Shown in pieces: positions 1 through 7,415 of a DNA stretch of 42,979 bases. Position numbers and translations under genes: made by a program. Position 1 is the first letter of the stretch. Every line of letters begins with the position of its first letter. Location: NCBI GenBank assembly GCA_022340745.1, contig JAJDNL010000066.1:1-42979 (forward strand), read 5' to 3'. The notes beneath the pieces were generated by a model. It worked only from the letters and a program-made list of their open reading frames with translations, was not told the DNA's origin and searched no databases. Origin of the DNA: Deltaproteobacteria bacterium (GTDB taxonomy: Bacteria; Desulfobacterota; Syntrophobacteria; BM002).

Positions 1-592
1 TTTCCACTGGGGTTTTGCTGATGAAATTTCTGGCGAAGGACAAAATAAATTCAGCCATCCGCTCTTGGGCAACCGAGGAAACTATCTCCACGTAGTACGG
101 ACCATGAACGAAGTAGAGCGCGTTTTCTGTACTGTAGGCAAAATCGCCTACATCCAATTCTGCGGCCTCAGACCTTTTCTGCAGACTATAAACAGCGTAA
201 GAGCCCCGCGGGGACCCCATGTCGTAAATGAATGCTTCCATCCAAGCATTGGGCTCATCTCCAATGGCAAAACGTTGACTGACAAGACCAACAAATCCGG
301 CAGAAAGATAGAGTTCGGCCTTACCGTCTATCTTGTCAGAAAGATTTTCGGGCCCAAAGGTTTCGGGGGGAGTGAGTGCGGTCAGTGACTTCGGTGCATA
401 CTGCATGAGGTCTGATGGAGAGCTGGCCGGGGGAGATGTTACAGCAGGATGTTCTGGCTGTAATGTGGTTGGTTTGAAGATAGATGGGTTGTATTGGGAC
501 TGTTTGAGGAGAATCACGCCAGAGATCACCACCAGAACAATTAGGATGGTGTAGCCAACGTAGATTTCGGTTTTGCTAACCGTTCTAGCCAT
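1..592 (-). CDS. Membrane-anchored DUF6599-like protein (partial, C-terminus off the left edge)
   Basis: Reading the minus strand from an ATG at 592 gives 197 codons with no stop before the window edge, so the C-terminus is missing. The product begins MARTVSKTEIYVGYTILIV: a short charged N-terminus, one membrane helix at about residues 10-30, a Pro/Ser-rich linker, then a soluble domain containing DKIDGKAELYLSAGF and YFVHGPYYVEI. The 'D.I.GKAELYLS.GF' pattern resembles the DUF6599 family common in Desulfobacterota; this assignment is from memory and tentative. Function unknown; probably an extracytoplasmic domain held by an N-terminal anchor. An in-frame upstream ATG (12 codons earlier) exists, but neither has a strong Shine-Dalgarno. 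The plus-strand ORFs at 65-554 are antisense shadows. Confidence 0.65.
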   Translation of the reverse strand, partial: MARTVSKTEIYVGYTILIVLVVISGVILLKQSQYNPSIFKPTTLQPEHPAVTSPPASSPSDLMQYAPKSLTALTPPETFGPENLSDKIDGKAELYLSAGFVGLVSQRFAIGDEPNAWMEAFIYDMGSPRGSYAVYSLQKRSEAAELDVGDFAYSTENALYFVHGPYYVEIVSSVAQERMAEFILSFARNFISKTPVE

Positions 593-632
593 CCGATTCC
601 CGCCGTGATGAACAATCGGGCTGCAGTGCATC

Positions 633-648
633 GCGGCTAGAAAGCCGC
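633..648. repeat. REP-like hairpin GCGGCT-AGAA-AGCCGC
   Basis: A perfect six-base-pair stem with a four-base loop inside the GC-rich phrase CGCGGCTAGAAAGCCGCTCCCACTGG. It overlaps the stop codon of the PHP gene, so the last few residues of that protein are encoded by it. It resembles REP-type palindromes; no T-run follows, so it is not a classical terminator. Confidence 0.5.
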
Positions 649-1263
649 TCCCACTGGAGAGGCTCCTCTGATGCTGTCTCCGTTTTCTTGCTTACGGACA
701 TAGGAGATAAAATCTTCGACACAGGTCAAGTGGATATCCAATTCGTTAATGTATCTGCCCACAATGAAGGCATCGTGGGCATCACTGTTGTGAAAGCTCA
801 ATATGTTTTTATCGGCGGCAACTTTTCTTGCCTTGGCCTCGGCTTGGCGGTGCATGTTACTGCTGGCCACCTCCATACCATCAGGCCTTACGTGTTTCAA
901 CCACTTAGGCCACTTTGAGCTAAAGCGGAAGGGATGAGCCCAGATGACGATTCCCCCATAATTGTGGACCAAAGGGATCAGTTCGAGAACGGAGCACCAC
1001 CCAGGAATCTCGCCGTTTTCGGGGTTGGGGAGAAACACCAGGAAATGCCCTTCGGGGCAGGAAAGTTCCATGCCTCGGATGATTGTAAGTTCTGGAAACC
1101 TGTGTCGCAGTTTTTGGATCTCTGATAAGGGCCACCAGACATCGTGCTCGGTCAGAGCGATTCCCGCCAGCCCTTTCTCAACAGCCCTCTGGCACATTTC
1201 CTCAGCCGAGCCTATGGAGCAATCCGAGTAATTACGGGTATGAATGTGGAAATCGTATAGCAT
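637..1263 (-). CDS. PHP-domain metal-dependent phosphoesterase
   Basis: 208 residues. Typical PHP metal-binding motifs appear in order: DFHIHT near residue 4, TEHD near 38, GMEL near 65, WAHPF near 108 and HNSDAH near 158. These His/Asp/Glu residues bind a di- or trinuclear metal centre in the family (phosphoesterases acting on nucleotides, histidinol phosphate or 3'-phospho-AMP). The protein is a stand-alone PHP of the usual 200-280 residue class, so substrate cannot be predicted. Starts with ATG at 1263; the Shine-Dalgarno is weak. The last residues (GASPVGAAF) run into the REP-like hairpin at 633-648, so the natural C-terminus may have been displaced by repeat insertion. Confidence 0.85.
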   Translation of the reverse strand: MLYDFHIHTRNYSDCSIGSAEEMCQRAVEKGLAGIALTEHDVWWPLSEIQKLRHRFPELTIIRGMELSCPEGHFLVFLPNPENGEIPGWCSVLELIPLVHNYGGIVIWAHPFRFSSKWPKWLKHVRPDGMEVASSNMHRQAEAKARKVAADKNILSFHNSDAHDAFIVGRYINELDIHLTCVEDFISYVRKQENGDSIRGASPVGAAF

Positions 1264-1425
1264 ACAGTCAGTCCGATTCGGTGCAAAGATTTACGGGTGT
1301 CGGGCTCTGCTCACTGTTGGCCCCTGGGATGGAACCTGCAAAACTCCAGAAGGTACTTCTACAAAACATTGAGCAGAAGTTTAACAGTTAGCAGCAGGAA
1401 TGGCTAGAGGGTGACCAAGGTTCGG

Positions 1426-1782
1426 TCATTTTTGTGTGAACAGATAGACAGCGAGACCCACCAGAACACATGCAAAGATCTTCTTGAAGTGGGCTGTTGA
1501 AACATGCTCCAGCAGCCGCGCTCCGATTTGTGCTCCAACAATGCCGCCCAGGCCCAGTAATATCCCAACCCTGTAGTCGACGTTGGCCAGTCTGTTGTGA
1601 GCCACCAGGGCGGAAATAGAAATCACCAAAATGGCGAGAAAGGAAGTTCCCACTGCTTTGTGGGCTGAATAACCAGCAAAGAGCAGGATGGGCACCATGA
1701 GGAACCCACCCCCCAGACCTGAAAAGGCGGCACCTATGCCAACCAGAACACCCAGGACGGGCATTAATATGATATGTCCCAT
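1426..1782 (-). CDS. Half-size TauE/SafE-family membrane transporter
   Basis: 118 residues starting at the ATG at 1782, chosen because GGGGGAAACG lies just upstream; the longer reading to 1842 adds a non-hydrophobic leader without support. Four hydrophobic segments are seen. The family signature AFSGLGGGFLMVPIL is present near the N-terminus. TauE/SafE (DUF81) proteins are usually about 250 residues with two repeats of this unit and export sulfite, sulfoacetate or similar anions. Here only one repeat is present, with a clean stop, so it would have to act as a homodimer or with another half. It could also be the surviving half of a broken gene, but no second half is visible nearby. Confidence 0.75.
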   Translation of the reverse strand: MGHIILMPVLGVLVGIGAAFSGLGGGFLMVPILLFAGYSAHKAVGTSFLAILVISISALVAHNRLANVDYRVGILLGLGGIVGAQIGARLLEHVSTAHFKKIFACVLVGLAVYLFTQK

Positions 1783-1848
1783 CGTTTCCCCCCATTGCAA
1801 CAGACACCTGTAAGCTAACCGCGGGCAGTGTGCACCAACCACATAGCA

Positions 1849-1999
1849 GGTTATGGGTCATTGGTAACAGGTCATGGATGATGCCTTGCGGCATTTTAGA
1901 ATATTCGCTACGTCCACCATATTGCCTATCACCCATTACCCATTACCCATTACCCATTACCCATTACCCATTACCCATTACCCATTACCTATTACCCAT
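1849..1999. repeat. Opposed heptamer arrays, unit GGTAATG / CATTACC
   Basis: Left array 1849-1877 holds four degenerate units on the plus strand (GGTTATG, GGTCATT, GGTAACA, GGTCATG). Right array 1925-1999 holds the same unit in reverse complement: eight perfect CCCATTA copies from 1932 to 1987, flanked by the variants CCTATCA and CCTATTA and a partial copy. The spacer is about 47 bases. The arrays can pair as a long stem. This is one member of the window-wide heptamer-array family. Confidence 0.85.
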
Positions 2000-2009
2000 G
2001 CCTTATGCA

Positions 2010-2579
2010 TTATTCTACAATAATATCTTCCAGCCTTCTCTTGGGTACGTGGTGCAGGCCCTCATCGTCCCGCCAGTACTTGATGTCACCGTCCGGTCCC
2101 ACAGTTTCGAGAACAACAGTTTCTTTGGGCTTGCCCAGCGCCACCACCAGAAGTATCTCAAGATGATCAAAGATGTTGAGGTTTTTTCTGAGTTTGTCTC
2201 GGTTCACTGAGCCTATCATGCAACCACCCAGGCCTTTTTCAACCGCACCCAGCATAATGTTCTGACAGGAAATACCATGGTCACAGCCGAAGGATTTGCA
2301 TATTCGTGTGTCTCCCAGAACAATGATATAGGCTGAAGGTCGCTCGCCCTCACCCGGGCCGGGCCAGCCCTTGAGGTAGCCGGCCCAGCCAAGATTTTTA
2401 AATATTATCTCATTTTTCTCGGGATCGTTTGAGAGCATGTACTTGAGTGGTTGGAGATTGCCTGCCGCCGCCGAGAGCCTTGCCAATTCCACGAGCTCTT
2501 TTAATGTCTCGAGTTCAATCTTAAAGTCCTGGTGAAATCGTCTATAACTTCTTGTTTTCTCAACTAAGTCCCTTATCAT
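2010..2579 (-). CDS. Nitroreductase-family flavoprotein
   Basis: 189 residues from the ATG at 2579, chosen because GGGGAGG stands eight bases upstream; the ORF extends further but without a ribosome site. The N-terminus carries the nitroreductase FMN-binding pattern (KTRSYRRFHQD, residues about 8-18), followed by LARLSAAAGNLQPLKY and, in the C-terminal half, the typical LGAVEKGLGGCMIGSV. Such enzymes bind FMN as dimers and reduce nitro compounds, quinones or other electrophiles with NAD(P)H; related small members in anaerobes are of unknown substrate. No partner gene is evident. Confidence 0.85.
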   Translation of the reverse strand: MIRDLVEKTRSYRRFHQDFKIELETLKELVELARLSAAAGNLQPLKYMLSNDPEKNEIIFKNLGWAGYLKGWPGPGEGERPSAYIIVLGDTRICKSFGCDHGISCQNIMLGAVEKGLGGCMIGSVNRDKLRKNLNIFDHLEILLVVALGKPKETVVLETVGPDGDIKYWRDDEGLHHVPKRRLEDIIVE

Positions 2580-2630
2580 CTTGGCCTCCCCTTTTCTTGA
2601 TGACGCGGCGACACGGAGATTCAATGCGGT

Positions 2631-2778
2631 ACTTGTCCGTGGTCCGCGGCGAAAATTCATTTACGCTTTCTTTGGGGTTCGCTAACGTAACTGTTTTTTC
2701 CTGTTTGTGCACCTGAGCGCTTCCGCATCTTGTGCCTCGTTTTTTCACTAACAACGGACGACTGACAACTGACAGCAG
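2631..2778. repeat. Opposed heptamer arrays, unit ACAACTG / CAGTTGT (degenerate)
   Basis: The right array at 2751-2778 reads as four consecutive heptamers ACAACGG, ACGACTG, ACAACTG, ACAGCAG. A shorter, more degenerate array of opposite orientation (CTTGTCC, GTGGTCC) lies at about 2633-2650. The same heptamer family recurs at 9107-9316. The left arm is weak and may be chance. Confidence 0.5.
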
Positions 2779-2836
2779 TCACCGCCCTGGTATTACATAG
2801 CTTCAATCTACTCAGTGCTCAATGGGTTCGAGGTTT

Positions 2837-3514
2837 CTATCCCAGAATTACTGCTCCGAGGATGGCATACACGAGCGCCGGCAGGAGGTTGCCCGTTCTT
2901 ATATATTTGAGCTCCAGAAGATTAATACCAATTCCCAAAATGAGCAGTCCTCCCGTCGCGGTGATGGCGTTCAGGACATGGGGGTCCTGGAGAAACAACA
3001 GTTTCGCGGCCAGGAGGGTTATGGAGCCTTGGACCACCAAGACTGAAAGAGCAGAGAAGGCAACCCCCACTCCGAAGGTAGATGCTAGGGCTATGGAGGC
3101 AACCCCGTCCAAAAGAGATTTGACGTATAGAGTGCTCGGATCTCCTGCGGTGCCGTCTTGTATGGAGCCGACAATCATCATGGCGCCAACCAGATAAAGG
3201 AGAGAGGCGGAAACAAATCCTTGCACGAAGGATGAGGAGTCGGAGCCTGAACGCTTTTTCAACCACTCCCCTACTCTTTCGATACGTTCTTCGATGCGAA
3301 GGATTTCTCCCGTCAATCCACCGAGGAGAAGATAGCCGATAGTGGCGATCAATTTCTCGCCCGAGAGGGCCATTTTCAAACCAATGAGCACTACCGAGAG
3401 GCCAAGACCCTGCATGAGAATGGTCCTGATCCTCTCAGGTAAGCGTTTGCCGGCAGAGATCCCGACTGCACTACCTGCTAAAACGGCTCCGGTATTCACT
3501 ATGGTTCCGATCAA
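2837..3514 (-). CDS. DUF554 membrane protein (YdfK/YqgA-like)
   Basis: 225 residues, almost wholly hydrophobic with about six or seven membrane helices. It begins MIGTIVNTGAVLAGSAVGI and contains LLDGVASIALASTFGVGVAFSAL and ATGGLLILGIGINLLELK, which are characteristic of the DUF554 (YdfK/YqgA) family. The function of that family is not established; it is an inner-membrane protein. The start codon is TTG at 3514, supported by AGGAGCGAGG directly upstream. A perfect palindrome at 3532-3553 sits 18 bases before the start and could be an operator. Confidence 0.88.
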   Translation of the reverse strand: MIGTIVNTGAVLAGSAVGISAGKRLPERIRTILMQGLGLSVVLIGLKMALSGEKLIATIGYLLLGGLTGEILRIEERIERVGEWLKKRSGSDSSSFVQGFVSASLLYLVGAMMIVGSIQDGTAGDPSTLYVKSLLDGVASIALASTFGVGVAFSALSVLVVQGSITLLAAKLLFLQDPHVLNAITATGGLLILGIGINLLELKYIRTGNLLPALVYAILGAVILG

Positions 3515-3531
3515 ACCTCGCTCCTGTCACA

Positions 3532-3553
3532 CACAAGAAATTAACTTCTTGTG
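3532..3553. promoter_or_regulatory. Palindrome CACAAGAA-N6-TTCTTGTG upstream of the DUF554 gene
   Basis: Two perfect eight-base half sites separated by six bases (ATTAAC), 18-39 bases upstream of the TTG start of the DUF554 gene on the minus strand. The symmetry and spacing fit a dimeric regulator site; a transcript hairpin is the alternative. No regulator gene can be tied to it from this window. Confidence 0.45.
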
Positions 3554-3737
3554 AAACAGTCGGTGTTTATTCAAAACCGACCCCCAAGAGACGGCAGAAA
3601 CAGGCGATAACCTATAATAATTATGTTCGGAAGACCAGCGCAAAATACTCATCCGGGCTAGGATTTCGTGTGTTTTACCAAAAAGTGATTATAGTGCAGG
3701 GGTAACTCATAGGAACGGTCCGCGGGAGAAGTGGAAA

Positions 3738-4718
3738 ATGATTGCTGTGAGAGTCTTCTTGATTGCTCTGGCCATAACCGTCTCGGGCTGTGCTCACCAT
3801 CAGAAGTTACCCCCGGAGAAGGTGCATACAATCTACTTAGCCGACGGCGAAGATGGTGAAGTCCTGAGCAGATATGCTCCTGTCTTTCTAGATTACGATT
3901 ACCAGAGAGATTACAATCGCATTGGTCGGCCGGCGGCTCGGTTTGATGAAAAAGGCGAAGAGGTTATCTACGTGGATGCCACAAAACCGGCGATCTTTTA
4001 TCTGGAGCAAGAATTTTCTACCGAGCACGGAAAATACACCAATTTGGTCTACCGGGTCCACTTTCCCAAAGTTCCTTTCAGCATAATTCCTTTTAACCTT
4101 ACCAGCGGCAATAACGTTGGTGTCATAGTTGTCATAACCTTGGATTCCCAACAGCGACCAGTGCTGGTCACTACTGTTGGCACCTGCGGCTGCTATGTTG
4201 CCATTGTACCCACTACCTATCTACCCCTGGATGATTTTCCCGAGGATTGGAAAGATATGCCTCTCGATGTTTACGGGGAACAATTGCCTGCTATCCTGGA
4301 CTACCAGGAAAAAGAACACCCTACACTGCTTGTACATTTGAGACCGGGGGTACACCGGATCATGGATCTGGAAATAGTTGACCTAGCGGAATTGTCACAG
4401 CCAGGAAGGTTTTTTGCTATTCAGGCGCCACTGGAGCCAGTGAGTGATCTGGAGAGGATTCCTCTGGACGGTGAGACGACCAGCTTCTATTACGACTATG
4501 GCCCTCAGAAAGGGCATGTGAAGCGTTCGATGAAATTCTGGGAAACAATGCTGTTGAGTTTGATTTCTTGGGACTTTTTTGTGGGAACGGACAAAGTCTA
4601 CGGTGACAATGATAGATACGAAAACCCCTTTTATACCAGCTTGAAACCATGGAACAGAAAGGCATCGGACATGTCCGATTTCGCCGGCTTTCTTCAGTTT
4701 TGGGGCTGGAAATTATAG
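3738..4718 (+). CDS. Lipoprotein of unknown function
   Basis: 326 residues. The N-terminus is a lipoprotein signal: MIAVRVF, a hydrophobic run, then the lipobox VSGC at residues 15-18 followed by AHHQK, so the mature protein is probably lipidated and exported. The rest is soluble. Notable stretches are YAPVFLDYDYQRDYNRIGRP, a strongly hydrophobic beta-rich run NVGVIVVITLD near residue 125, and TVGTCGCYVAIVPTTYLP with a CGC pair that could form a disulfide or bind metal. I do not recognise a named family. GGAGAAG lies upstream of the ATG. It stands alone on the plus strand, convergent with the gene at 4762. Confidence 0.8.
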   Translation: MIAVRVFLIALAITVSGCAHHQKLPPEKVHTIYLADGEDGEVLSRYAPVFLDYDYQRDYNRIGRPAARFDEKGEEVIYVDATKPAIFYLEQEFSTEHGKYTNLVYRVHFPKVPFSIIPFNLTSGNNVGVIVVITLDSQQRPVLVTTVGTCGCYVAIVPTTYLPLDDFPEDWKDMPLDVYGEQLPAILDYQEKEHPTLLVHLRPGVHRIMDLEIVDLAELSQPGRFFAIQAPLEPVSDLERIPLDGETTSFYYDYGPQKGHVKRSMKFWETMLLSLISWDFFVGTDKVYGDNDRYENPFYTSLKPWNRKASDMSDFAGFLQFWGWKL

Positions 4719-4761
4719 TGTTAGAGATTAGCGGGCAGCGCAAAACCATAGAATGTTGACC

Positions 4762-5124
4762 TCAGGTGGCCAGCCACTGCTTCACTTTTTCCGAGAATGC
4801 TACCGAATCAAGGTCTTCCATTTCACGGTAGGTCTTGAGAAAGTCCTCACCACTTACTAGATAGCATCTATCGGTATGAAAAATGGCCACAACAACCCCA
4901 AAGGCTGCGTGGGGATCCACTCCTTTGGCTTTTAGATAGCGGGCAAAGAGAGGATATTCACGATCGCGCATAAACTGCCACGGCTTTTCTTGCATGAGAG
5001 AGACTTCATAAAATAGGTATGATTGAGCCAGCTGTTCTTCCACCTCTTGCCGGTACTGGTTGTAGGATTCACCTGGAATGACTTCGAAGGATTCTTCAAG
5101 TAACATTGCAAGATACGGCAACAT
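4762..5124 (-). CDS. Conserved-looking hypothetical protein
   Basis: 120 residues from the ATG at 5124 (MLPYLAMLLEESFEVI), preferred over an in-frame GTG at 5142 because GGGGAGA is placed correctly for the ATG. The protein is acidic and mainly helical, with EEQLAQSYLFYEVSLMQEKPW, a DREYPLFARYLKAKG segment and FHTDRCYLVSGEDFLKTY. No signal peptide or membrane helix. No family recognised. It is convergent with the lipoprotein gene. Confidence 0.6.
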   Translation of the reverse strand: MLPYLAMLLEESFEVIPGESYNQYRQEVEEQLAQSYLFYEVSLMQEKPWQFMRDREYPLFARYLKAKGVDPHAAFGVVVAIFHTDRCYLVSGEDFLKTYREMEDLDSVAFSEKVKQWLAT

Positions 5125-5379
5125 GGGCGATTCTCTCCCCACTTTCCCTCAGATGACAGAGTTCTTCCACCTCTTTCCTCAACTCTAGCCGATACCTTCA
5201 TTCCAGTCACGGTAAAAAATGGATGGCTCGCCGACAGCTTTCTAACAGGCACAGCATTTGCACTGGTCATACTTCGAACCAAGCCTCTGTCCTCGTTCAG
5301 TGGCTGTTTATGTGGATCTAAAGCACCTCGGGTCTGTTGGAGAGCCGGGTGGAGTCTAAAAAGCTGAACAGTTGGAGGT

Positions 5380-5763
5380 ATGTTTTTGAATACCCCTGGG
5401 GTATCAGAAAAAAGGTCGCATTCCAGAGTCGAAGTTAGTTGGCCTGTTGTCCTTTTGACCTCTCAAGGTGCCACAGTGGCAGAGACAAAGAATATCGGTG
5501 CCAGTGGGGCATTTATTCTCTGCCGAGCCCACCTCCGTCCTAAAGAGAAACTCAGAGTATTTGTCATGGCCCCCAATCGTAATTCTCTGAATATTTCTGC
5601 CGAGGTGGCCTGGTCAAATCCCCACTGCTCCGAAGAAGACAGGCCTCCCTGTGGGGTGGGCCTCCGTTTCACCAGCATTTCTCCTGCCGACCGCCAGTAT
5701 CTTCGCGACATCATAACTGCACACTACGGGAGAAAGATCAAGCGCATGGCAGGGAAGCAGTAG
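5380..5763 (+). CDS. PilZ-domain protein (probable cyclic-di-GMP receptor)
   Basis: 127 residues forming one PilZ domain. The c-di-GMP-binding motif RxxxR is seen as KRSHSR at residues 11-16, and the second motif (D/N)xSxxG as NIGASGAF near residue 38. These are the residues that clamp the dinucleotide in the family, so binding is likely. A single-domain PilZ protein typically acts as an adaptor in motility, exopolysaccharide or secretion. The start is uncertain: GGAGGT is immediately next to the ATG, which is too close, so the true start may differ. Confidence 0.8.
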   Translation: MFLNTPGVSEKRSHSRVEVSWPVVLLTSQGATVAETKNIGASGAFILCRAHLRPKEKLRVFVMAPNRNSLNISAEVAWSNPHCSEEDRPPCGVGLRFTSISPADRQYLRDIITAHYGRKIKRMAGKQ

Positions 5764-5851
5764 AGAGTCCGGGCTCAAAGGATCCGGCTTTGTGCTGCTC
5801 TCTTAGTGGACTCCTAGGGTTTTTCCTTGATGCAGAAGTCTGCCTGATTAA

Positions 5852-5867
5852 TGGAGTGGTGGAGTAA
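5852..5867. repeat. Octamer repeat TGGAGTGG-TGGAGTAA
   Basis: Two tandem octamers whose reverse complement matches the TACTCCAG family at 16523-16554 and 20544-20567. It overlaps the apparent ribosome site and start of the small ORF at 5867, weakening that gene call. Confidence 0.4.
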
Positions 5868-6034
5868 TGAAACGACCAAATCAATTTGAAATTCGGGATC
5901 AGGAACTCGCTCAAGGTTTGCGGGAAGCTGGAAACAAGATTGGTGCCAGGTATCCGGTAACCTTCTACCAGAAATTCCAACCCGAGTTTCCCAAGCCTTA
6001 TAAAGTACTCGGTGAAAAGTTTGGTATCTTGTAG
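5867..6034 (+). CDS. Possible small protein, 55 residues
   Basis: An ATG at 5867 opens 55 codons ending in TAG at 6032. The product starts MKRPNQFEIRDQELAQGL and ends FGIL; it is charged, soluble-looking and has no low-complexity bias. GGTGGAG lies before the ATG, but those bases belong to an octamer repeat found elsewhere in the window. The amino-acid composition looks protein-like, but there is no recognised family. It fills an otherwise gene-free gap between the PilZ gene and the gene at 6063. Confidence 0.3.
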   Translation: MKRPNQFEIRDQELAQGLREAGNKIGARYPVTFYQKFQPEFPKPYKVLGEKFGIL

Positions 6035-6062
6035 GCACCTGGAGTGATAGGGTACTGGACTA

Positions 6063-6257
6063 CTAGTGCTTGGTTTCGTTTTCCAAGGAAATTATCTGCT
6101 CCGGGTTGGCGAGGAAGGCACCAGCAATGAATCCAAGCAGGCCCAGATAAGCAAAGACAACCTGCCAGTTTCCCGAAAGTTGCCAGATGAGACCTGCACC
6201 AACGATTGCTGGAATTCCGAAGACGATGCTGATTCCTGCTTTTCTTTCAGGTTCCAT
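6063..6257 (-). CDS. Small two-helix membrane protein
   Basis: 64 residues with an ATG at 6257 preceded by CAGGGAGTG. Two hydrophobic helices separated by a short turn (about residues 8-28 and 32-50) contain ISIVFGIPAIVGAGLIW and VVFAYLGLLGFIAGAFL; the tail is polar. Small inner-membrane protein of unknown role. Confidence 0.6.
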   Translation of the reverse strand: MEPERKAGISIVFGIPAIVGAGLIWQLSGNWQVVFAYLGLLGFIAGAFLANPEQIISLENETKH

Positions 6258-6333
6258 TATTCACTCCCTGACTTTATTCCAATGTGCAGATTTTCACTCT
6301 ATAGCGGAAAATGGGGAGCATGTAAAGAGTTTT

Positions 6334-6446
6334 AGATTGTAGAATGTAGATTTCAGATTTTAGGTCTCAGGTAGGCCTAAGTCTAAATAGACAATTCATA
6401 ATATGGTGGAACCAACAATCTGCAATCTCAAATCTTAAATCTCACA
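6334..6446. repeat. Opposed heptamer arrays, unit TAGATTT / AAATCTA
   Basis: Left array about 6334-6372 reads TAGATTG, TAGAATG, TAGATTT, CAGATTT, TAGGTCT, CAGG. Right array about 6418-6446 reads CAATCTG, CAATCTC, AAATCTT, AAATCTC, i.e. the same unit reversed. The arrays separate the genes at 6063 and 6452. Confidence 0.8.
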
Positions 6447-6451
6447 TGTTC

Positions 6452-7141
6452 TCACTGTCCAAGAAAGCCTTCGGCGTAGAGCTGAAAGATATACCAGTCC
6501 AGTCCCTTGCTCACAACGATATGGTTCGACTCAACCTGGCAGTCCAAGTCAAAAAAGTTTTCCACATACATGTCGAAATCTCCGCGTGACCGGTCATAGA
6601 AAAAGTGCTTTATGCAAGTCCACTTCCTCTCCAGAATACAAAAGCAGAATAAGATTGAGATAGGATCGTCGCCTAGATTGTCTACGTGGGTTCTCAGTGA
6701 GCCGGTAAGCTTGGCGAAAATGTCCTCTAGGGTATCGTGGTCTATGTCCTCAAGGATGTGAAACCAGTTTCCGGTTATCGGGTCCCGGACCAATTTTTGG
6801 ATGTCCTGTCGGATTATTTCTCTTCCGGGATTATGAGCTTTGAACTCAACTCCAGCAACCTTTTTAAAGCTGCCGTTTGTAACTTCGTATAGATTGAGAT
6901 CGGATGTGGCGCTCATCTCGCTGGGATTTTCAATCAAATAGTAGTAATTCAGACCATTCAGCAGACCGCAATACAAAATCATCGGTTCATATTCGCCAAC
7001 ACGCACGTCCCCGCTTACTTGGGTTGGCAGTAGCATCCTGGGAGACAACCCGCTCGGTTTTTCATTGATGGTTGTAATGTGCCACAGTTCGAAAGAAAGT
7101 CTGCGATTGATTTCCAGAAGGTCGTGAATCAGTTTGTTCAT
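6452..7141 (-). CDS. Hypothetical protein
   Basis: 229 residues starting at the ATG at 7141 (MNKLIHDLLEINRRL): GGAGG lies six bases upstream, whereas the longer ORF to 7207 has no ribosome site. Soluble, mixed alpha/beta, with LYCGLLNGLNYYYLIENPSE, LVRDPITGNWFHILEDIDHD, ILFCFCILERKWTCIKHFFYDRS and a C-terminal VVSKGLDWYIFQLYAEGF. No family recognised. It is divergent from the mrp gene at 7416. Confidence 0.6.
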   Translation of the reverse strand: MNKLIHDLLEINRRLSFELWHITTINEKPSGLSPRMLLPTQVSGDVRVGEYEPMILYCGLLNGLNYYYLIENPSEMSATSDLNLYEVTNGSFKKVAGVEFKAHNPGREIIRQDIQKLVRDPITGNWFHILEDIDHDTLEDIFAKLTGSLRTHVDNLGDDPISILFCFCILERKWTCIKHFFYDRSRGDFDMYVENFFDLDCQVESNHIVVSKGLDWYIFQLYAEGFLGQ

Positions 7142-7307
7142 CTGCATCCTCCGGCTCGATTTCCGGATTCTCCAATCAGGTTCACCACCAGCCCTGTTGA
7201 TAAGCAAGAATCATGCTGAACCCTAGCAAGGTCAAATGCACTTTTAGGATTGCAGTCTATCTAAACCTCTTTTGTGGCATGGTATTCTGTAAAAAGATCT
7301 GAGGGGG

Positions 7308-7320
7308 GCGGCTTTGCCGC
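7308..7320. repeat. Small hairpin GCGGC-TTT-GCCGC
   Basis: Perfect five-base stem with a three-base loop just upstream of the putative mrp promoter. No T-run; role unknown. Confidence 0.3.
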
Positions 7321-7329
7321 GAGTAACGC

Positions 7330-7358
7330 TTGACAAAACGCTTGTGCGGAACAATATT
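7330..7358 (+). promoter_or_regulatory. Putative sigma-70-type promoter for the mrp gene
   Basis: TTGACA at 7330-7335, a 17-base spacer, then AATATT at 7353-7358, about 57 bases before the mrp start. The -35 is perfect; the -10 matches four of six positions. Confidence 0.45.
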
Positions 7359-7415
7359 TGGCAGTAGATATGATGATCTCTTCTTTGAATGCGACGTTGG
7401 GATAAGGAACTGAGA

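Noticed and set aside
1388-1936. Longer minus-strand ORF over the TauE gene in another frame
   Set aside because: It reads through the heptamer array, has no hydrophobic pattern and competes with a frame that shows clear TauE motifs.
1925-1999. CRISPR-like array
   Set aside because: The repeats are seven bases without spacers, unlike the 21-48 base repeats and unique spacers of CRISPR, and no cas genes are present.
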